Part shown: positions 63,597 to 64,000 of the stretch, piece by piece
How the letters are laid out: each line of letters starts with the position of its first letter
Position numbering within the stretch: position 1 is the first letter of the stretch
DNA from: Micromonospora sp. MH99
GTDB lineage: Bacteria; Actinomycetota; Actinomycetes; Mycobacteriales; Micromonosporaceae
Assembly: GCF_021442385.1 (NCBI RefSeq)
Contig: NZ_MUZA01000004.1
Coordinates: 1-64,000, forward strand
Length of the DNA stretch: 64,000 nucleotides
Reading direction: 5' to 3'
The notes under the pieces: generated by a model
Database searches by the model: none
Seen by the model: the letters and a program-made list of their open reading frames with translations, nothing else
What the model was told of the DNA's origin: nothing
Position numbers and translations under genes: made by a program

Positions 63597-64000
63597 GACG
63601 ATCCCGCCGTCAGCGCCGGCGACGCGCTGCGCAGGAAGTTGTCGAACAGGCGCAGCCCGTCCTCGGTGAGCACGCTCTCCGGGTGGAACTGCACCCCCTC
63701 GACCGCCAGGGCCCGGTGTCGTACCCCCATCACGTAGCCGTCGTCGGACGACCGCGCGGTGACGTGCAGGGCCAGTGGCGCCGGGTCCGCGACGATGAGC
63801 GAGTGGTAGCGGGTCACGGTGAGCGGGGCGGGTGCGCCCTCGAAGACCCCTCGACCGTCGTGCGTGACGACGCTGGTCTTGCCGTGCATCAGGTGCCGGG
63901 CGACCGCGACGGTCCCCCCGTACGCGAGGCCGATCGCCTGATGTCCGAGGCAGACGCCGAGCAACGGGACCTGGCCGGCGAAGGCGTGCACCAGCTCCAC
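63593..64000 (-). CDS. PabA/TrpG-type glutamine amidotransferase, partial (N terminus outside window)
   Basis: The visible 135 residues are the C-terminal part of a class I glutamine amidotransferase. The nucleophile Cys is in LLGVCLGHQAIG and the His/Glu in VQFHPESVLTEDG, so the hydrolase site is intact. GGTVAVARHLMHGKTS is typical of PabA and TrpG. The frame is open to the window edge, and the first ~55 residues lie beyond it. It should supply ammonia to a chorismate-using partner (aminodeoxychorismate, anthranilate or ADIC synthase), probably encoded upstream. Confidence 0.88.
   Translation of the reverse strand: MELVHAFAGQVPLLGVCLGHQAIGLAYGGTVAVARHLMHGKTSVVTHDGRGVFEGAPAPLTVTRYHSLIVADPAPLALHVTARSSDDGYVMGVRHRALAVEGVQFHPESVLTEDGLRLFDNFLRSASPALTAGSS

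Overview
The window is about 72-73% GC with dense, often overlapping genes. It carries a conservon-type Roadblock/DUF742 set, DUF574-type methyltransferase, AfsR-like and LuxR-type large regulators, a two-domain small laccase and two biosynthetic operons. This points to a filamentous actinomycete, most likely Micromonosporaceae (Micromonospora-like). I infer this from gene content; no 16S rRNA or tRNA gene is visible.

Layout. 1-3992: end of a conservon (sensor kinase, Roadblock, DUF742), two membrane proteins and a SAM methyltransferase. 4028-10277: secreted CBM/Fn3 protein, secreted protein of unknown function, acetamidase/formamidase, pyridoxal kinase, trypsin and an unknown protein. 10573-15436: DrrAB-type ABC exporter convergent with an AfsR-like regulator; six TGTCGG-type repeats lie upstream of the exporter. 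15617-22779: zinc-ribbon SDR, heme-degrading-type protein, FAD oxidoreductase, MFS/ROK pair and MerR/SDR pair.

22877-32743 is a class II lanthipeptide cluster: on the minus strand lanA (mersacidin/lichenicidin-type leader, 16-residue Thr/Cys core ending in Cys), lanM, lanT with C39 peptidase, a LanD-type decarboxylase and a DUF3105 protein. A divergent LuxR-type ATP-dependent regulator faces it. The expected product is a new lanthipeptide with a C-terminal aminovinyl-methylcysteine.

32789-40306 is a four-gene secreted redox operon: Tat-exported small laccase, a five-module ThuA/discoidin/sugar-dehydrogenase/PKD/DUF1080 protein, a cupredoxin with Ig-like repeats, and a beta-helix-like protein. 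Two of the four share a roughly 80-residue module I do not recognise. 40541-43075 is a polar amino acid ABC importer. 43440-49192 holds regulators, a two-component system and small membrane or lipoproteins.

50673-64000 (minus strand) is one tightly overlapping operon running in from beyond the right edge: PabA/TrpG-type amidotransferase (partial), SDR, PaaK-like ligase, BacA/SalX-like prephenate decarboxylase, amidohydrolase, MFS, free-standing B3/B4 editing domain, ATP-grasp ligase, MFS, TrpB2, iron-sulfur-type flavoprotein, cupin, chorismate mutase and UbiD decarboxylase. Its core resembles bacilysin/anticapsin logic (chorismate to prephenate, to a dihydro-hydroxyphenylpyruvate, to a ligated amino acid, to export). 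It has extra enzymes not found in bacilysin. This is the strongest candidate for an undescribed pathway in the window.
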